Below, piece by piece: positions 20,447 through 28,240 of a DNA stretch of 64,000 nt. Within the stretch, counting starts at the first letter, position 1. Each line of letters begins with the position of its first letter. Under the pieces are notes generated by a model. The model was not told the DNA's origin, made no database searches, and worked only from the letters and a program-made list of their open reading frames with translations. A program made the position numbers and the translations under genes. The DNA comes from an uncultured Pelagibacteraceae bacterium (GTDB lineage Bacteria; Pseudomonadota; Alphaproteobacteria; Pelagibacterales; Pelagibacteraceae): assembly GCA_902558545.1 (NCBI GenBank), contig CACEEJ010000004.1, forward strand, positions 1 to 64,000, written 5' to 3'.

Positions 20447-20544
20447 GTTCAAAAGACAAAAATGAGCGTTTAAGCTTGGCGCTTAGAAAAAATTTGAAGA
20501 AAAGAAAAATTTTCCAAAAAAAAAACAAAAAGAAAAATAAATAA
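20443..20544 (+). CDS. 33-residue basic protein, unknown function
   Basis: A very short frame starting [20 protein letters not shown] and ending in a Lys/Asn-rich tail. It overlaps the previous stop (ATGA) and the dcd start (TAATG), so it fills the gap between two genes exactly as a translationally coupled gene would. The [10 protein letters not shown] core resembles small basic proteins I have seen next to murA in other alphaproteobacteria, but I cannot name it. The basic composition suggests nucleic-acid or ribosome contact (inference). Confidence 0.6.
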   Translation: MSSKDKNERLSLALRKNLKKRKIFQKKNKKKNK

Positions 20545-21104
20545 TGTCAATTCAACCTGATTCTTGGATAAAAAAAATGTGCAAAGAACACAATATGATA
20601 GAGCCATTTTTGGATCATCAAGTGTCCGAAGGAAAAATTTCTTATGGATTAAGCAGTATGGGATATGATGTAAGAATCTCTGATGAATTTAGAATTTTTA
20701 CCAATGTTAATAGTTCTTTAGTTGATCCAAAGAATTTTTCTGATGATAACTTTATAGAACGAAAAGGACCACACTGTATCATTCCACCAAATTCATTCGT
20801 TCTAGCTAAAACAGTAGAATATTTTAGAATACCAAAAGACGTTTTATGTATTTGCGTTGGAAAAAGTACTTATGCAAGGACAGGAATTATTTGTAATGTT
20901 ACGCCAATTGAAAATGAATTTGAGGGTAATATTGTAATTGAGCTAAGCAATACAACACCTAATCCTGCAAAAATTTATTCAAATGAGGGAATAGCACAAT
21001 TTTTATTTTTCAAATCAGATACTCAGCCAGAAACAACTTATAAATCAAAGAACGGTAAATATCAGGGTCAAACCACAATTCAAGTTGCTAAGATTAAAAA
21101 GTAA
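20544..21104 (+). CDS. dcd: dCTP deaminase
   Basis: Converts dCTP to dUTP for thymidylate synthesis. The 186-residue protein shows [26 protein letters not shown] (active-site region), [16 protein letters not shown] with the catalytic Glu, and a C-terminal KYQGQTTI. Length and motifs are standard for the Dcd/dUTPase fold. murA follows after 3 nt. Confidence 0.96.
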   Translation: MSIQPDSWIKKMCKEHNMIEPFLDHQVSEGKISYGLSSMGYDVRISDEFRIFTNVNSSLVDPKNFSDDNFIERKGPHCIIPPNSFVLAKTVEYFRIPKDVLCICVGKSTYARTGIICNVTPIENEFEGNIVIELSNTTPNPAKIYSNEGIAQFLFFKSDTQPETTYKSKNGKYQGQTTIQVAKIKK

Positions 21105-21107
21105 TTT

Positions 21108-22367
21108 ATGGATAAATTTCTGATTAATGGCCCTTGTAAAATCAAGGGCAATGTTTCAATTTCAGGTTCAAAGAACGCATCCCTACCCATATTAGCTGCA
21201 ACACTCTTATTTGATAAAACTGTTATAATTAATAATTTACCAAGAGTTAGAGACATTAATACAATGTTAAAATTATTAAAGTCTCTTGGTTCTAAAATAT
21301 TTTTATCAAAAGATAAAAAAACAGCAAAAATTGTAAATAAAAAAAATATGAAAACTTTTGCCAGCTATTCTTTAGTCAAAACAATGCGTGGTTCTATTTT
21401 AGTTTTAGGTCCACTTATTTCAAAATACCATAAATCCAAAACCTCTTTACCTGGTGGATGTTTAATTGGTGCTAGACCAGTTAATTATCATCTAACAGCA
21501 TTAAAAAAACTTGGTATGAAATATGAATTAAAAGATGGATATATTCTAGCAAAATCAAAAGGAAAACTTAGCGGAACAACCATAAATTTTCCAAAGATAA
21601 GTGTTGGGGCAACAGAAAATTCTATAATAGCAGCATGTTTAGCAAAAGGAAAAACAGTTTTAAAAAATTGTGCAATTGAACCTGAGATTAAAGATCTTAC
21701 AAATTTTTTAAATAAAGCTGGAGCAAAAATTAAGTGGAGTGGAAGAGTCTGTAAAATTGTAGGTGTAAATTCTTTAAATGAAACTGAATATTCTGTAATG
21801 GCTGATAGAATAGAAGCAGGCACATTTTGTGTAGCTGCAACACTTGCAAAAGGTAATTTACAAATAAATAATTTAAATCCAAGAATTATTGATACAGAAA
21901 TAAAATTATTAAAAAAAGTTGGTGCTAAAATTAAAACTAGTGAAAATAAAATCTTAATTAAAGGACCTGAAAAAATAAAATCAATAAAAAGTATTAAAAC
22001 TAAAGAGTTTCCAGGCATTCCTACAGACCTTCAAGCACAATTAATGGTTTTAATGTGCAAAGCTGCTGGCAAAAGTTCAATAACCGAGAGTATTTTTGAA
22101 AATAGATTTATGCATGTTGCAGAATTGCAAAGACTAGGAGCAAAAATTAATATTAAAAATAATACTGCTACAATAGAAGGAAATACTAAGTTCATTGGTG
22201 CCGAATTAATGTCTAGTGATTTAAGAGCTTCTGTTGCTTTAGTTCTAGCAGCTATAGTTGCTAATGGTAAATCATATATTAACAGAATTTATCACTTAGA
22301 TAGAGGTTATGAAAAAATAGAAAATAAATTAAAAAAAATAGGTGTTAAAATTAAAAGATTAAAATAG
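21108..22367 (+). CDS. murA: UDP-N-acetylglucosamine 1-carboxyvinyltransferase
   Basis: First committed step of peptidoglycan synthesis: transfers enolpyruvate from PEP to UDP-GlcNAc. The 419-residue protein starts with ISGSKNASLPILAATLL (substrate-binding Lys-Asn), and has LPGGCLIGARPVNYHL (catalytic-loop Cys), and DLRASVALVLAAI with the conserved Asp-Arg near the end. Its stop overlaps the GTG start of the DUF2948 gene by 1 nt. Confidence 0.97.
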   Translation: MDKFLINGPCKIKGNVSISGSKNASLPILAATLLFDKTVIINNLPRVRDINTMLKLLKSLGSKIFLSKDKKTAKIVNKKNMKTFASYSLVKTMRGSILVLGPLISKYHKSKTSLPGGCLIGARPVNYHLTALKKLGMKYELKDGYILAKSKGKLSGTTINFPKISVGATENSIIAACLAKGKTVLKNCAIEPEIKDLTNFLNKAGAKIKWSGRVCKIVGVNSLNETEYSVMADRIEAGTFCVAATLAKGNLQINNLNPRIIDTEIKLLKKVGAKIKTSENKILIKGPEKIKSIKSIKTKEFPGIPTDLQAQLMVLMCKAAGKSSITESIFENRFMHVAELQRLGAKINIKNNTATIEGNTKFIGAELMSSDLRASVALVLAAIVANGKSYINRIYHLDRGYEKIENKLKKIGVKIKRLK

Positions 22368-22759
22368 TGAATAAATATTTAGCAAAAATAATAGCAAGCG
22401 ACCAAGAAGGTTTACAAATGATTTCAGCTTGCAGTTCAGGGGCTAAGGTTAAAATTGCAGATATTAAATATCTCGCATCCAATAAGGTTTTTTTATTATC
22501 AATTGAAAGAACCAAGGTAGAAAGTGATCAGGAAGATAAAAAAATCAATAGCATTTGTAGGTTTGATTTTGTTGATAAAGTAAGATCAAAGAACATTGAT
22601 CAATCAAATCAAGAAACAGTTTTAGAGCTAATAGGTATAGATTATTTGAAAAATAATGATGTTTATGAAATAAATCTTATTTTTAATAACAATGCCCATA
22701 TTGCTTTAACTACAGAAACTATTGAAGCAAGATTAGAGGATCAAAGTGAAATTAAATAG
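22367..22759 (+). CDS. DUF2948-family protein
   Basis: A 130-residue protein with a GTG start that uses the last base of the murA stop. Sequence landmarks are DQEGLQMISACSSGA, SIERTKVE and a C-terminal AHIALTTETIEARLED. It matches my memory of the alphaproteobacterial DUF2948 family, which sits between murA and hisD. No enzymatic motif is visible; function unknown. Confidence 0.8.
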   Translation: MNKYLAKIIASDQEGLQMISACSSGAKVKIADIKYLASNKVFLLSIERTKVESDQEDKKINSICRFDFVDKVRSKNIDQSNQETVLELIGIDYLKNNDVYEINLIFNNNAHIALTTETIEARLEDQSEIK

Positions 22760-22761
22760 TT

Positions 22762-24045
22762 ATGAAGAAATTAAATAGTAAAAGTAAAAATTTTGACAAA
22801 TTGTTAGAGAATTTGCTTTTACAGAGAAAAAAAAAAATTCAATCAGACTCTGTTTCTGTAACAAATATAATTAAAGATGTTAAAAAAAATGGAGATAAAG
22901 CATTATTAAAATACGAGAAAAGATTTAATCAAAACAACGTAATTATTCCAAGCTCAAAACAAATAAAAAAATCTATAAATTCACTTGATAAAAAAGTAAA
23001 GAAAGCAATTGATATGGCTTATAATAGAATTTATAAATTTCATTCACTTCAAAAATTTAAAAATATTTCTTATACAGATAAATTAAAAAACAAACTTGAA
23101 TATAAATATGTGCCATTAGAGTCTGTTGCAATTTATGTTCCTGGTTCTACTGCTTCATACCCATCCAGTGTGTTGATGAACGCTATTCCAGCAATTGTTG
23201 CAGGCGTTAAGAGAATAGTTATGATTAATCCAGGCTATAAAGGAAAACAAAATCCAGCCGTATTATACGCTGCAAAAAAATGCAAAATAAAAGAAATTTA
23301 TTCTATCGGGGGCCCTTCTGCTATTGCAGCAGTATCCTATGGGACTAAAAAAATTAAAAAAGTTCATAAAATAGTTGGTCCAGGAAACGCATATGTTGCG
23401 GCTGCAAAAAAAGAAGTTTTTGGTGTTGTTGGAATTGAAGGTATGACTGCAGGTCCTTCAGAAGTGACTATCGTTTGTGATAAATTTTCAAATCCTGAGT
23501 GGGTTGCAAGCGATTTAATTGGACAAGCTGAACATGATATTCTTGCACAATGTATCTTGATTTCAAAAGATAAAGATTTGCTTGATAAAGTAAATATTGA
23601 AATTACTAAACAATTAAAAGAAATTCCAAGAGCTTCTGTTGCAAGAAGAAGTTTAATTAATAATGGAATTCTTATGTATGTTTCTTCAGACGCTAAAATA
23701 ATAAGTGTTGTAAATAAAATTGCACCGGAACATTTGGAATTAAATATTAAAAATTATAAATCGCTAGTTCCAAAAATAAAAAATTCAGGATCAGTATGTT
23801 TAGGAAAATATGCAGTGATGGCAATGACTGATTATAATGTAGGATCAAACCATGTGTTGCCAACTAATGGTTCTGCAAAATACTCAAGTGGTATAAGTGT
23901 AAATGAATTTTATAAAAGGATTTCATACATAAACTTATCAAAAAAGGGTATTGAAAGTCTTGGACCATCAGTTATAACACTTGCAAATTACGAAGGGTTA
24001 GTTGGACACGCACAATCTGTAGTAAAACGAATAAGGAGAAAATAA
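22762..24045 (+). CDS. hisD: Histidinol dehydrogenase
   Basis: Last two oxidations of histidine synthesis, zinc- and NAD-dependent. The 427-residue protein has [45 protein letters not shown] (zinc ligands), APEHLEL and [12 protein letters not shown]. It follows the DUF2948 gene by 2 nt, and infA comes 2 nt after it. Confidence 0.97.
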   Translation: MKKLNSKSKNFDKLLENLLLQRKKKIQSDSVSVTNIIKDVKKNGDKALLKYEKRFNQNNVIIPSSKQIKKSINSLDKKVKKAIDMAYNRIYKFHSLQKFKNISYTDKLKNKLEYKYVPLESVAIYVPGSTASYPSSVLMNAIPAIVAGVKRIVMINPGYKGKQNPAVLYAAKKCKIKEIYSIGGPSAIAAVSYGTKKIKKVHKIVGPGNAYVAAAKKEVFGVVGIEGMTAGPSEVTIVCDKFSNPEWVASDLIGQAEHDILAQCILISKDKDLLDKVNIEITKQLKEIPRASVARRSLINNGILMYVSSDAKIISVVNKIAPEHLELNIKNYKSLVPKIKNSGSVCLGKYAVMAMTDYNVGSNHVLPTNGSAKYSSGISVNEFYKRISYINLSKKGIESLGPSVITLANYEGLVGHAQSVVKRIRRK

Positions 24046-24047
24046 AT

Positions 24048-24263
24048 TTGTCAAAACAAGACTTACTGGAATTTAAAGGTACAGTGATAGACCTACTTCC
24101 CAACGCTATGTTTAGAGTAAAATTAGAAAATGGACATACCGTTACTGCTCATACAGCTGGTAAGTTAAGAAAAAACAGAATTAGAGTTCTCCAAGGTGAT
24201 AATGTGACAGTTGAAATGACACCTTACGATCTTACTAAAGGAAGAATTATCTTTAGAGGATAA
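24048..24263 (+). CDS. infA: Translation initiation factor IF-1
   Basis: A 71-residue S1/OB-fold protein with the IF-1 core [20 protein letters not shown] and [16 protein letters not shown]. The start is TTG, with a good Shine-Dalgarno AAGGAG at 24033-24038, 9 nt upstream and inside the 3' end of hisD. tRNA-Phe follows 4 nt after the stop, so the two are probably on one transcript. Confidence 0.97.
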   Translation: MSKQDLLEFKGTVIDLLPNAMFRVKLENGHTVTAHTAGKLRKNRIRVLQGDNVTVEMTPYDLTKGRIIFRG

Positions 24264-24267
24264 ATAA

Positions 24268-24342
24268 GGCTGAGTAGCTCAGGAGTAGAGCAGAGCCCTG
24301 AAAAGGCTTGTGTCGGAGGTGCGAATCCTTCCTCAGCCACCA
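24268..24342 (+). tRNA. tRNA-Phe (anticodon GAA)
   Basis: A 75 nt cloverleaf with encoded CCA: acceptor GGCTGAG/CTCAGCC, D-stem GCTC/GAGC, anticodon stem GAGCC/GGCTT with loop CTGAAAA (anticodon GAA), variable GTGTC, T-stem GGAGG/CCTTC. The T-loop is TGCGAAT, with G where U55 is nearly universal (see findings). Confidence 0.94.
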
Positions 24343-24422
24343 CCATAAAGTTTCATCTTGAAATAATCGTAAAAGAAATTAACTTTAAGAGATAATAAAT
24401 AACAAAAGGACTAAGAAATAAG

Positions 24423-24635
24423 ATGAGTACACTACAAGGAAAAATTAAATGGTATAATGGTAAAAAGGGATATGGCTTTATTGAAAGAGATGATAAAGAA
24501 AAAGATGCCTTTGTTCACGCTTCAGCGGTAAAAGCTGCTGGTATGAGATATCTCAATGAAGGTGATAAACTTGAATTCACATTAGAAGATGGTCCCAAAG
24601 GTCCTTCTGCAGTTAATTTAAAAAAAATAGACTAA
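24423..24635 (+). CDS. cspA: Cold-shock protein (CspA family)
   Basis: A 70-residue single-domain RNA-binding protein. RNP1 KGYGFIERDD and RNP2 DAFVHASAV are both clear, as is the start GKIKWYNGKKGYG. Cold-shock proteins act as RNA chaperones. The gene has an 80 nt upstream region after tRNA-Phe with an AAAGGA ribosome site, and a strong intrinsic terminator follows. Confidence 0.96.
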   Translation: MSTLQGKIKWYNGKKGYGFIERDDKEKDAFVHASAVKAAGMRYLNEGDKLEFTLEDGPKGPSAVNLKKID

Positions 24636-24650
24636 TACAGAAATTATTTA

Positions 24651-24690
24651 AAAGGGCGTTTTATCTATCAAATAGATAAACGTCCTTTTT
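24651..24690 (+). terminator. Intrinsic terminator after cspA
   Basis: A long stem pairs GGGCGTTTTATCTAT with ATAGATAAACGTCC around a 3 nt loop (one bulge), followed by a T run. It starts about 15 nt after the cspA stop and is one of few clear terminators in the window. Confidence 0.8.
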
Positions 24691-24866
24691 CTACTTAGAC
24701 CTTGAATATTAATTTTTTTTGTCTAAAAGACTGCTTATGAATATAAATATAACATACAGAAAGACTTTTAGAAGTACTCACACAAACTGTTTCCATAGCC
24801 AGTAGGCTATTTATTTATATTATAATTTTAAATCCACATAAAATAAGATAAAAACAAAGAGGATAA
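24691..24866 (+). other. Intergenic region with hairpins between cspA and tRNA-His
   Basis: About 176 nt with no convincing ORF. TCTAAAAG (24722-24729) is complementary to CTTTTAGA (24765-24772), and ATAGCC-AGTA-GGCTAT (24795-24810) forms a tight hairpin followed by a T-rich stretch. This could be a small RNA with its own terminator, or the leader and promoter region of the tRNA-His operon (TATAAT at 24821-24826). No family recognised. Confidence 0.3.
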
Positions 24867-24941
24867 GCCCGGGTGGTGTAATGGTTAGCACGGAAGTTTG
24901 TGGAACTTTAAGTTTGAGTTCGACTCTCAGCCCGGGTACCA
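24867..24941 (+). tRNA. tRNA-His (anticodon GTG)
   Basis: A 75 nt cloverleaf with encoded CCA: acceptor GCCCGGG/CCCGGGT (first pair G-U), D-stem GTGT/GCAC, anticodon stem GAAGT/ACTTT with loop TTGTGGA (anticodon GTG), 4 nt variable region, T-stem TTGAG/CTCAG, and canonical T-loop TTCGACT. The discriminator is A and the base before position 1 is A, so the encoded G-1:C73 pair used for identity in most bacteria is absent, as known for many alphaproteobacteria. It ends 4 nt before the hisS start. Confidence 0.93.
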
Positions 24942-24945
24942 AAAA

Positions 24946-26340
24946 ATGAATAAAGAAAAAAAATTAATTCCTGGATTACCTTCAGGATTTGAAGATCGTT
25001 GGGATAAAAAACTTCTTCTCAAGAAAAAGCTTTTAAAAGCTATTGAGAATAATTTTATTAAATTTGGAGCAGAGGCTCTGGAAACCCCTTCGTTTGAGAT
25101 AAGTGAAAATATAGGATCTTTTTTGGCAGAAGATGAAGCCAATCCTATGTCTGATGTATTCTCATTTGAGGATGGAGAAAAGAGCATTACTCTTAGGTAT
25201 GATCTTTCAAGCCCACTAGCTAGATTTGTTGCTCAAAATAATCAAGAGCTTCCATCAATTTTTAAAAGGTATGCCATTCAAAATGTCTTTAGAAATGAAA
25301 AGGCTGGTAATGGAAGATACAGAGAATTTATGCAAGCAGATTTTGATATCGTTGGAAATGTTAATCCTGCGCAAGCAAATGCGGAGCTTTGCAATTTAAT
25401 ATCAAGTACCTTGTTAGATTGTGGTCTAAAAAAAGATCAATTTACAATCAACGTTAGTAACAGAAAAATAGTTCAAGGATTAATTGATGATTTAAAAATA
25501 TCAGAAGAAAAGCAGGTAAAAGTAATTAGGGCAATTGATAAATTAGATAAACCAGGTTTTGGTTTAAAAGGTGTTGAAGATCTGCTTAAAAAAGAGAGAA
25601 AAGATATAAGTGGCGCAATTACTAAGGGCGCAGATTTAAACGATGAACAAGCATCTGAAATACTAAATTTTTTAAAAATCAAAGATTTAAAAGAATTAAA
25701 AGAAACATTAAAAAATCCATTGTCTCAAGAAGGTATAAAGGAATTAGAACAAGTATTTGAAGTATTGGGTTACAGTTCAAATTTAAATCAGGTCAAAACA
25801 AATTTTACAATTGTTAGGGGTTTGGCTTATTATTCAGATTTCATTGTTGAAACAAATCTAAATTTTAAAGTCACAAATAACAAAGGCAAAGAGGTCGATA
25901 TAGGCAGTATTTGTTCTGGAGGAGCCTATGCAAAATTAATTTCGAGATTTAAAGGTGTGGATATTCCAGGCACCGGAATTAGTTTTGGAGTTGATCGATT
26001 GTTATTTGCTTTAATGCAATTGGATCAAGTAAAAGTAGATAGTCAAAAACCAGTTTTAGTTTGTATAATGGATGAAAAATATCTTAAAAGTTATTATGAA
26101 ATTTTAGATCTATTAAGAAATAATAATATCAATGCTGAAATTTTTTTAGATACAAAAAAAAATTTAGGTAAGCAACTAACCCTAGCAAATAAACGTGAGT
26201 TGGATGTTGCAATAATATGTGGTGAAAACGAATTTAATGAAAATACAGTCACTATAAAAAGTCTCAAAGGCGTTAAGGGTGAAAACAATAAAACATTTCC
26301 AAAAGAAAATTTAATCGATGAAGTCAAAAAACTTATCTGA
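24946..26340 (+). CDS. hisS: Histidyl-tRNA synthetase (divergent alphaproteobacterial type)
   Basis: Charges tRNA-His. The 464-residue class II synthetase has LRYDLSSPLARFVAQN, the motif 2 region VFRNEKAGNGRYREFMQADFD, IVRGLAYYSDF with the conserved Arg, and a motif 3 GTGISFGVDRLLFAL. The usual GGRYDGL stretch reads GGAYAKL here. The frame opens at 24898 inside tRNA-His; the start MNKEKKLIPGLP at 24946 is 4 nt after the tRNA CCA. hisZ overlaps its end by 23 nt, forming a hisS-hisZ-hisG unit. Confidence 0.93.
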   Translation: MNKEKKLIPGLPSGFEDRWDKKLLLKKKLLKAIENNFIKFGAEALETPSFEISENIGSFLAEDEANPMSDVFSFEDGEKSITLRYDLSSPLARFVAQNNQELPSIFKRYAIQNVFRNEKAGNGRYREFMQADFDIVGNVNPAQANAELCNLISSTLLDCGLKKDQFTINVSNRKIVQGLIDDLKISEEKQVKVIRAIDKLDKPGFGLKGVEDLLKKERKDISGAITKGADLNDEQASEILNFLKIKDLKELKETLKNPLSQEGIKELEQVFEVLGYSSNLNQVKTNFTIVRGLAYYSDFIVETNLNFKVTNNKGKEVDIGSICSGGAYAKLISRFKGVDIPGTGISFGVDRLLFALMQLDQVKVDSQKPVLVCIMDEKYLKSYYEILDLLRNNNINAEIFLDTKKNLGKQLTLANKRELDVAIICGENEFNENTVTIKSLKGVKGENNKTFPKENLIDEVKKLI

Positions 26341-27370
26341 AAACATCCTTAGATCAGTAAAATCTAAGGGTTTTAAATATATTGACTTACCTTCAGTAAT
26401 TGAGGCTAATCACATTGTTCAAAGATCAGGAGAAAATTTTAGAAAGTTTATCTTTTCCTTTACTGATCAGAATGGAAGCGAGTTGTGTTTAAGACCAGAT
26501 TTAACAATTGCATCTTGTTTAAGGTATTTGGAAAATAATTTAAAAGGTAAGGAAAAAATTTTTTACAGTGGTCAAGCTTATCGAAAATCACAAAACAAAA
26601 AAGACTCAATCATAAGAAATCAAATTGGATTTGAAATTTTAGGATCTAAGGATGAGAAAAATGACGATAAAGAAATTATAAATACATCTCTTAAATCACT
26701 TCAAAATATCAAATATTCTTCAGGAACACTAACTATTGGAAATGTTGAAATATTTAATTTGTTAATTTCAAAATTGGATATTCCAAAGAGATGGAAGCTA
26801 AGATTAGCCAGACACTTCTGGAGAGAAGGGTATTTTAATGATTTATTAAAAAGATTAGAAACTAATTCAGATGTTGATCCAACAATTGTAGAAATAGATA
26901 AAAAGCGTTACGTGAAAATGCTTAAAGAGGATTTATCAAATATTGTTGCAGGAAGAACAATTAATGAAATATTAAAAAGGTTTGATCAGAAAATAAAAGA
27001 TCCTAGAAGAGCTAGTAAAGGAAAGAATGTTTCAAAAATAATTAAAGATTTCTTAAAAATTAAATGTCCCATAAATAAAGCAGCAATTGAATTAAATAAA
27101 TTTTTTAAAAAAAACAAAATAAATCTAGCTGTAGATCAAAAATATTTTCCAATCTCTAATAATAAGGTTTCAAAATTAAATGTAGTATTTTCAGCATCCT
27201 TTGGAAGACAATTAGAATATTACACTGGGATGGTTTTTAAAATTGATATTAAATCTAAAAACTCATTAAAAAATATTATTAATGGTGGTCGTTATGATGG
27301 TCTAATTTCAGACTTAGGATCAAAAAAACAAACTCCAGCAGTAGGTGCTGCTTTAAATTTAAATTACTAA
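26318..27370 (+). CDS. hisZ: ATP phosphoribosyltransferase regulatory subunit
   Basis: A 350-residue HisRS-like protein lacking the anticodon-binding domain, which partners the short form of HisG. It has LCLRPDLTIASCLRYLE, KIFYSGQAYRK and NGGRYDGLISDLG. Its location between hisS and a short-form hisG supports HisZ. It overlaps hisS by 23 nt and shares 1 nt with hisG. Confidence 0.92.
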   Translation: MKSKNLSENILRSVKSKGFKYIDLPSVIEANHIVQRSGENFRKFIFSFTDQNGSELCLRPDLTIASCLRYLENNLKGKEKIFYSGQAYRKSQNKKDSIIRNQIGFEILGSKDEKNDDKEIINTSLKSLQNIKYSSGTLTIGNVEIFNLLISKLDIPKRWKLRLARHFWREGYFNDLLKRLETNSDVDPTIVEIDKKRYVKMLKEDLSNIVAGRTINEILKRFDQKIKDPRRASKGKNVSKIIKDFLKIKCPINKAAIELNKFFKKNKINLAVDQKYFPISNNKVSKLNVVFSASFGRQLEYYTGMVFKIDIKSKNSLKNIINGGRYDGLISDLGSKKQTPAVGAALNLNY

Positions 27371-28062
27371 TGGCAAAAAATATTTTAAATATTGGAGTTC
27401 CAAGCAAAGGTAGACTTAGAAAAGATGTTTTAAATATTTTTAAAAAAAATAAATTAAATCTCATTTCTGAAAGAGGAGAAAGAGATCTTTTAGGATCTAT
27501 AAAACAATTTAAAAATATTAAGATTTTATATCTTCATGCAAGAGAGATCATCGAAAGGCTTGGAGACGGATCTTTGGACATAGGTTTTTCTGGCTTCGAT
27601 TTATTAAAGGAAAGTGAAATTAACACTCAAAAGAAAATTAATGTTTTAAAAAGATATGATTTTGGTAAGGCTACATTAGTAGTCGCAATTCCTGATCCAT
27701 GGATAGATGTACAAACAGTTGCAGATTTAGAAGAAATTGCATTTGAATTTAAAGATAAGAAAAAGAAAAGATTAAGAGTAGCAACAAAATATCCAAACTT
27801 AACCAGGGAATTTTTGTTTTCAAAGGGCGTTACCCAATTCAAATTAATTGATAGTTTGGGTGCAACTGAAGCTTATCCTTTTACAGGCTCATCGGAAATA
27901 ATTACAGATATCACTTCTACCGGAGAAACGTTAAAAGCAAACAATCTACGTATTTTAAAGGATGGAGAAATATTAAGATCAGAAGCCTGCATGATGATTT
28001 CTAAGTCATCTAATAATAAAATGGGTCTTAAAAAAATAGTAAAATTACTTTCTAAAAATTAA
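27370..28062 (+). CDS. hisG: ATP phosphoribosyltransferase, short form
   Basis: First and feedback-controlled step of histidine synthesis. The 230-residue protein lacks the C-terminal regulatory domain of long HisG, so it needs HisZ. Landmarks are GVPSKGRLRKDV, DIGFSGFDLL, RVATKYPNLT and the PRPP-binding region SLGATEAYPFTGSSEIITDI. The gene directly follows hisZ. Confidence 0.95.
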   Translation: MAKNILNIGVPSKGRLRKDVLNIFKKNKLNLISERGERDLLGSIKQFKNIKILYLHAREIIERLGDGSLDIGFSGFDLLKESEINTQKKINVLKRYDFGKATLVVAIPDPWIDVQTVADLEEIAFEFKDKKKKRLRVATKYPNLTREFLFSKGVTQFKLIDSLGATEAYPFTGSSEIITDITSTGETLKANNLRILKDGEILRSEACMMISKSSNNKMGLKKIVKLLSKN

Positions 28063-28176
28063 GTCTTTCCAATAAATTAGTATAATTTTGATAATATCTA
28101 GATTTCTAATAATTGCATAAAGTGCAACAATAACACAAATAATAAAGAATATTTTTAATACTAAAATTAGTTCCAT
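28045..28176 (-). CDS. Possible 43-residue membrane peptide (weak)
   Basis: A minus-strand frame in the gap between hisG and rmuC encodes a 43-residue peptide starting MELILVLKIFFIICVIVALY and ending in a basic tail (KDLIFRK). It would be a one-helix membrane peptide. No ribosome site is visible and the region is AT-rich, so it may be a chance ORF; the clean hydrophobic-then-basic pattern is the only support. It overlaps the hisG 3' end by 18 nt. The rest of the 178 nt gap shows nothing else. Confidence 0.3.
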   Translation of the reverse strand: MELILVLKIFFIICVIVALYAIIRNLDIIKIILIYWKDLIFRK

Positions 28177-28240
28177 AAAGTATTTTTAAATATTTAAATA
28201 CATTAATCAAATATTTACGATAAAATAAAAAATTAGAATC

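Noticed and set aside
24736..24806. A 22-residue frame (MNINITYRKTF...) between cspA and tRNA-His
   Set aside because: No ribosome site, no support beyond chance in AT-rich DNA.
24898..24945. hisS start inside tRNA-His
   Set aside because: The frame translates the tRNA anticodon and T-arms; the family match begins after MNKEKK at 24946.
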